Assembly: GCA_030686995.1 (NCBI GenBank)
Contig: CM060691.1
Span: forward strand, 61,474,338 to 61,538,337
Direction: 5' to 3'
DNA from: Artemisia argyi
Taxonomy: Eukaryota; Streptophyta; Magnoliopsida; Asterales; Asteraceae
Length of the DNA stretch: 64,000 nucleotides
Below the pieces are notes generated by a model, which was given only the letters and a program-made list of their open reading frames with translations, ran no database searches and was not told where the DNA came from. This document shows positions 60,060-64,000 of the stretch, in pieces. How positions within the stretch are numbered: the stretch's first letter is position 1; every line of letters begins with the position of its first letter. Made by a program: the position numbers and the translations under genes.

Positions 60060-61232
60060 TAATGAGGCGAAAAGTGTTACGCTTTTAGGGGGTCATTTAA
60101 GCCCTAAGTAGTGATTATTTGATCAAATATTGCCTCAAATCGCTCCTTTTGTCATTTTAGGTAATTTGGAGAAGAAATCTGGAAAAGGAAGCATTTTGGA
60201 CGTTTTTGGAGCGAAAAGTGAAGAAAACAGCAAAGTATCCAAAATCAAGCTGGAAATAGTACCTGACGACGTCAAGATTTGCATGTGACAGCGTCATGTG
60301 TTGGCAAAGAGGTGGATATAAAGTTTACACGAGACGCGCCATAATGTTTTTGGGACTTAATGAGTGACAGCATCATGCTTTGGGACGCCTAGGCCGTCAA
60401 GAGCAATTTTACAAGTGACGGCCATATGATGATTAGCAAGTGACGGTGTCAGATCTGGATCTAGGCATTCCGAGAAGAGTATTGGCGGCTAGTTGACGGT
60501 GTCACAGGTATAACGTTGCGCCGTCAGATGTGTAATCTCTATATATAGTTTTCTAATTTTCATTCATTAGAGAGAGAACTTTTGGAGAAACTTTACCACA
60601 AACCCTAGGTCGAATTTTCACCTTCTTGTAAGGGTTTCAAACCCTTCTTTCATCCATGTTTGAATAAAGATAAGTCTTCCAATAATCATTCAATATGTCA
60701 ATGTGTTGTTTGATTCTATCTTATGCTTGTCTTTACTTTAACATGCTAGGCTAGGTTTGTTTGTGTTTGCTTAGATGTAATGAAACCAAGCTATTGATTG
60801 TTGGTTGATTGTTTGTTATTAATTGTTGTGGATGAATGATTTCGATGTTAGGCTTAAGAAAACTGGCTAATCTCCAATTGGTAACTTGCTTGAACGTCTT
60901 AAGAAACATGAATCGGTTGTGTACTACGATTTTAATGGTCGTATTTAAAGCATGAGTGACTACTAAGGATGCCATGTTAGGAGCTAGTTGTCGGCTCGAC
61001 ATAGGAAGAGGTAGAAGCTTATAGAGTTGGGGAAGATCGTACATAGCCCCACGAATGGTATTAAGGAATATAACCCGTCATCCACACAATTGTAACAAAC
61101 TATTCAATTAATGAAAGATAGCTAGGGAGTAGTGAAATTTAAGTAAACACGTTTCTCTCATTATTGTTTTTCTCAAATTTACTTTCCTGTTATTTTATTT
61201 TTATTGCATTTGTAGTTATTTGGGTTAGTTGA
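60060..61232 (+). repeat. Element B right LTR, interrupted
   Basis: It matches 51474-52648, beginning TAATGAGGCG (terminal TG mutated to TA). It breaks after GGGTTAGTTGA, where the other LTR continues CTAGCAACTAA. Confidence 0.9.
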
Positions 61233-62591
61233 CACTGGTACAAATAGTTGTATTGGTCACGCTAAAAATGTGTGACGATATGCATATAGTCACACACGTT
61301 TTTTTCGTTGTGTGTCACCATAGGTCCCGCCACTGTAGGTGGCATATAGTCACATTGTTGAGTTCGTGGCCTTTTCCATCGAAAAAGAGTGACCAAAACC
61401 TCGAATATGTGTGACAAATTAGGCACAAGTTTTGTTGGATTAATCATTATCAGTGACCGTAAACACCTTATAGTCACACGAACGTTTTTTGTGAGTGACT
61501 ATTATTCGTCTTTTTGCCACATAAATATATAATATATGTGACATTTGAGATGATATATTCAAGTAAATGTGTATTTTGTGTGACTATTGATAATCCAATG
61601 GCCATATGAATATACAATGAATTTGACGTTTGTGATGATTTAGTCACACAATGGGTGTTATTTTTTTTGGTGTTAGTCACATACAATTTAATACAAAGTG
61701 GCCAAAAGTGTGAATAAGTGTGACCATATGCTGTTTAAAGTGAAGAAATGTGTATTTTGTGTGACTATTGATCATCCAATGGCCACATGAAGTTTATGTT
61801 TGCGTGGCCTTTTGTAATATTTAGTCACACAAAGCATGTTTGTTTTGGGTATTTAGTCACATACCATTAAGCAAGCAGTGGCCAAAAGTGTGAGTAAGTG
61901 TCACCATATGCTGTTTAAAGTCAAGAAACGTGTATTTTGTGTGACTATTGATCATCCAATGGCAACATGAAGTTTATGTTTGCGTGGCCTTTTGTAATAT
62001 TTAGTCACACAAAGTATGTTTGTTTTGGGTATTTAGTCATATACCATTAAGCAAACAGTGGCCAAAAGTGTTAATAAGTTTGACCATATGCTGTTTAAAG
62101 TGAAGAAATGTGTACTTTGTGTGATGATTGATCATCCAATGGCCACATGAAGTTTATATTTGCGTGGCCTTTTGTAATATTTAGTCACATAAAGTATGTT
62201 TCTTTTGGGTATTTAGTCACATACAATTAAGCAAACAGCGGCCAAAAGCGTTAATAAGTGTGACCATATGCTGTTTAAAATGAAGAAATGTGTATTTTGT
62301 GTGACTATTGATCATCCAATTGCCACACGAAGTTTATGTTTGCGTGGCCTTTTGTAATATTTAGTCACACAAAACATGTTTCTTTTGGGTATTTAGTCAC
62401 ATACAATTAAGCAAACAGTGGCCAAAATCGTTAATAAGTGTGACCATAAGCTGTTTAAAATGAAGAAATGTGTATTTCTTGTGACTACTGATAATCCAAT
62501 GGCCACATGAATTTTATGTTTGTGTGGCCTTTTGTAATATTTTGTCACACAACGCATGTTTTTTTTTGGTTATTTAGTCACATACAATTAA
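61233..62591. mobile_element. CACTA-like element end with 180-bp tandem repeats
   Basis: It starts CACTGGTACAAATAG right after TGA (61230-61232), a possible 3-bp duplication; CACT-type ends with 3-bp duplications define CACTA elements. The whole stretch is sown with GTGTGAC/GTCACAC, the sort of subterminal motif CACTA transposases bind. From about 61561 it is a tandem array with an exact 180-base period (TGAAGAAATG or variant at 61741, 61921, 62101, 62281, 62461). No transposase is seen. The far end is interrupted by hAT sequence or lies beyond the window. Confidence 0.6.
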
Positions 62592-64000
62592 GCAAACAGT
62601 GGTTCGGTTTGGGTCGGTTTTAGGCGAAAACCGAAATCGAAACCAAATGTTCGGTTTTGTCCTTAACTATAACCGAAACCGTTCAGTTTTTCCTCGGTTT
62701 GGTTTTTTGGTTTCTATCGGTTTCTCGGTTTGTCCATCCAACCGTTAGTACTTCGGCTTGGGCCCAACTTGGTCCAATTTGGCCCAAAAATTTTGCTTTT
62801 TTCTTTATGTGTTAAGTTCAAGGCCAAGTGATCCAACAAATTATTTTCAAACCCAACAATTTAATGTCAAAAACTAAAGTCAACAACCAACAACTTAATA
62901 AAACTAACAAATTAAAAGATAACAATCTGACAATTTCTTAAATTGCAACACAAACGTCTAAACATAAATGATAAAACTTAGTCTTCTTTTAACTTCCATG
63001 TATCCTTGCAGCAACAATCATCTTGGCTCGATCAAGATTTCTTCCGAAGGCATAGATATTAAAGAAAAGAGACCATTGCTTGTTGTGGCTGTTGCCATGA
63101 AAATTTGAAAACTTCATGACTTGAGCAAACACCTACAAGAATTTTTAATAAGTAAACAAAAGAAAATAGGAAATAAAACAACTGTTCTTTCACTTCTTTG
63201 CCATAATCTAGCTAATATGTTTATGTTTCACTTCTTTACACTTATGTATATAGTGGAAGTGGATATATTAGCTGCAACAAAGGTAGAGTTTGTTACTACA
63301 GGTTGATATTGAACTCACTATTGGTTGTATTTCTTGGATAATATTATTGACAAGTAACTATATTGGCTGCATTACATTGCAGCAAAAAAATCACCAAGAA
63401 TGGCATCAACAGAAAAGAATTACAAGTATGTATAAAAAACAAGGAAATAATTGATACTTACTAGTTACTTCCTGACTAAAATTAATGTTGAGAAGAGTCA
63501 TTGCGTTGTTTTTTCCCAGTAGAAAACATATCTACAAATAAATATATATAGTGGATTAGCATAATGTATAGCAGAGACAATTGACATAGTTAAATCAAGT
63601 TTCATTGCTTACCAAGTTCTGGTTTTTCCAAATTTTCCACCATCTCTTCAAGTGGCAAGCCATTAATGGGCATATCTTGCAAATCCGCCGGTGTAGAACG
63701 TAACCAATCTTGTGCACAAATGAGACCTTCCGCTGTCTTAGGTGTAAGAGAGCTTCTATATTTATCGATAACTCTTCCACCGGTGCTAAATGCCGACTTC
63801 AATGCAACGGTCGAGATTGGCATTGCTAACACATGCTTAGCTACTTGTGACAGTATCAGAAACTTCATCATATTTTGATTCCACCAACCTAAAACATCAA
63901 ATGAATTATCCCCCCTTTTTTCCGCCCCATCCTTTAAATAAATTTCTACTTCACTATAATCATCCCCTTCACCATATTGGGTCTTCAAATACTCTGAAAA
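62592..64000 (-). mobile_element. hAT element, 3' part, running off the window
   Basis: The repeat array is broken at AAGCAAACAGTGG by TTCGGTTTGGGTCGG, typical hAT-end text of alternating CGGTTT/AAACCG. About 1 kb further in lies the C-terminal hAT transposase frame. Orientation is minus, so the rest is to the right. Confidence 0.65.
63602..64000 (-). CDS. hAT transposase, C-terminal dimerisation region (partial)
   Basis: The frame is open to the window edge; 128 residues are visible from the first Met and it continues upstream. VLGWWNQNMMKFLILSQVAK, LAMPISTVALKSAFSTGGRV and YRSSLTPKTAEGLICAQDWL are the conserved blocks of the hAT dimerisation domain (RICESLEEPER/Ac type), normally at the very end of the protein. 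The frame stops at TAA/TGA about 30 residues later, so the C-terminus is natural. The DDE core and BED zinc finger would lie to the right. One substitution to note: the usual SESAFS reads LKSAFS. Confidence 0.85.
   Translation of the reverse strand, partial: FSEYLKTQYGEGDDYSEVEIYLKDGAEKRGDNSFDVLGWWNQNMMKFLILSQVAKHVLAMPISTVALKSAFSTGGRVIDKYRSSLTPKTAEGLICAQDWLRSTPADLQDMPINGLPLEEMVENLEKPELGKQ

Larger units (their letters stand above)
51474..61232 (+). mobile_element. Pol-less LTR retrotransposon, element B (right LTR interrupted)
   Basis: The left LTR is 51474-52923. An intact tRNA-Asp primer-binding site, gag, two protease-like domains, a non-coding 3' region and a right LTR from 60060 follow. 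The right LTR stops at 61232, where a CACTA-like element has inserted; about 275 bp of it should continue beyond the window. The coding region has at least six in-frame stops and one frameshift, so it is dead as a protein source. It is the most complete of the three family members here and shows what A and C have lost. Confidence 0.88.

Noticed and set aside
61561..62600. CRISPR-like regularly spaced repeats
   Set aside because: Whole 180-base units repeat, without short identical repeats separated by unique spacers, and the DNA is eukaryotic.

Overview
Eukaryotic, AT-rich intergenic DNA from a plant nuclear genome. No single-copy host gene is recognisable. Nearly everything with structure is a transposable element or a remnant of one, inserted into one another. 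The gag, protease and pol proteins resemble the Ty3/gypsy and Ty1/copia proteins abundant in Asteraceae genomes. That family-level placement is inferred from remembered family resemblance and was not searched.

Left block (1-18.6 kb), a four-deep nest. A decayed Mutator-like transposase (minus, about 17.3-18.6 kb) is cut by a copia element (minus, LTR 15933-17313). The copia integrase is cut by a Tekay/Del-type chromovirus (plus, 3' LTR 11414-13918). The 5' part of the chromovirus is cut by a pol-less LTR element, 'element A' (LTR end at 5628). The chromovirus carries gag, protease, RT, RNase H, integrase and a chromodomain-like tail, but has two in-frame stops and an Asp-to-Asn change at an integrase catalytic position.

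Middle block (19.8-27.9 kb). It holds two copies of a long-hairpin MITE, a 2.6-kb foldback element made of short repeats, and a 2.96-kb chromovirus-type solo LTR (24188-27144).

Central block (27.9-47.8 kb). One minus-strand solo LTR is stretched over almost 20 kb; its ends keep the target duplication AATAG at 27931-27935 and 47817-47821. Inside it, at least five inverted-repeat elements are each bordered by (TA)n tracts. The largest of these, about 31964-42935, contains a second pol-less LTR element, 'element C' (35502-41786, perfect CTTAA duplication). A Mutator-like element with a 9-bp duplication (45283-47533) is packed with palindromes.

Right block (47.8-64 kb). It holds small MITEs, TA hairpins and a hAT-like fragment interrupted by a third pol-less element, 'element B' (51474 to beyond the window). 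B contains a copia solo LTR (56049-57735, duplication ATGTT). Its right LTR is cut at 61233 by a CACTA-like element with 180-bp tandem repeats, which is followed by the 3' half of a hAT transposase gene.

Elements A, B and C are one family: LTRs of about 1.4 kb, a primer-binding site for tRNA-Asp, gag and protease-like remnants, no reverse transcriptase, and a conserved non-coding 3' region of about 2.4 kb. Such elements must borrow enzymes from an autonomous relative. Their LTRs carry arrays of TGACGGCGTCA and, near the 3' end, a stretch complementary to the 5' end of tRNA-Asp.
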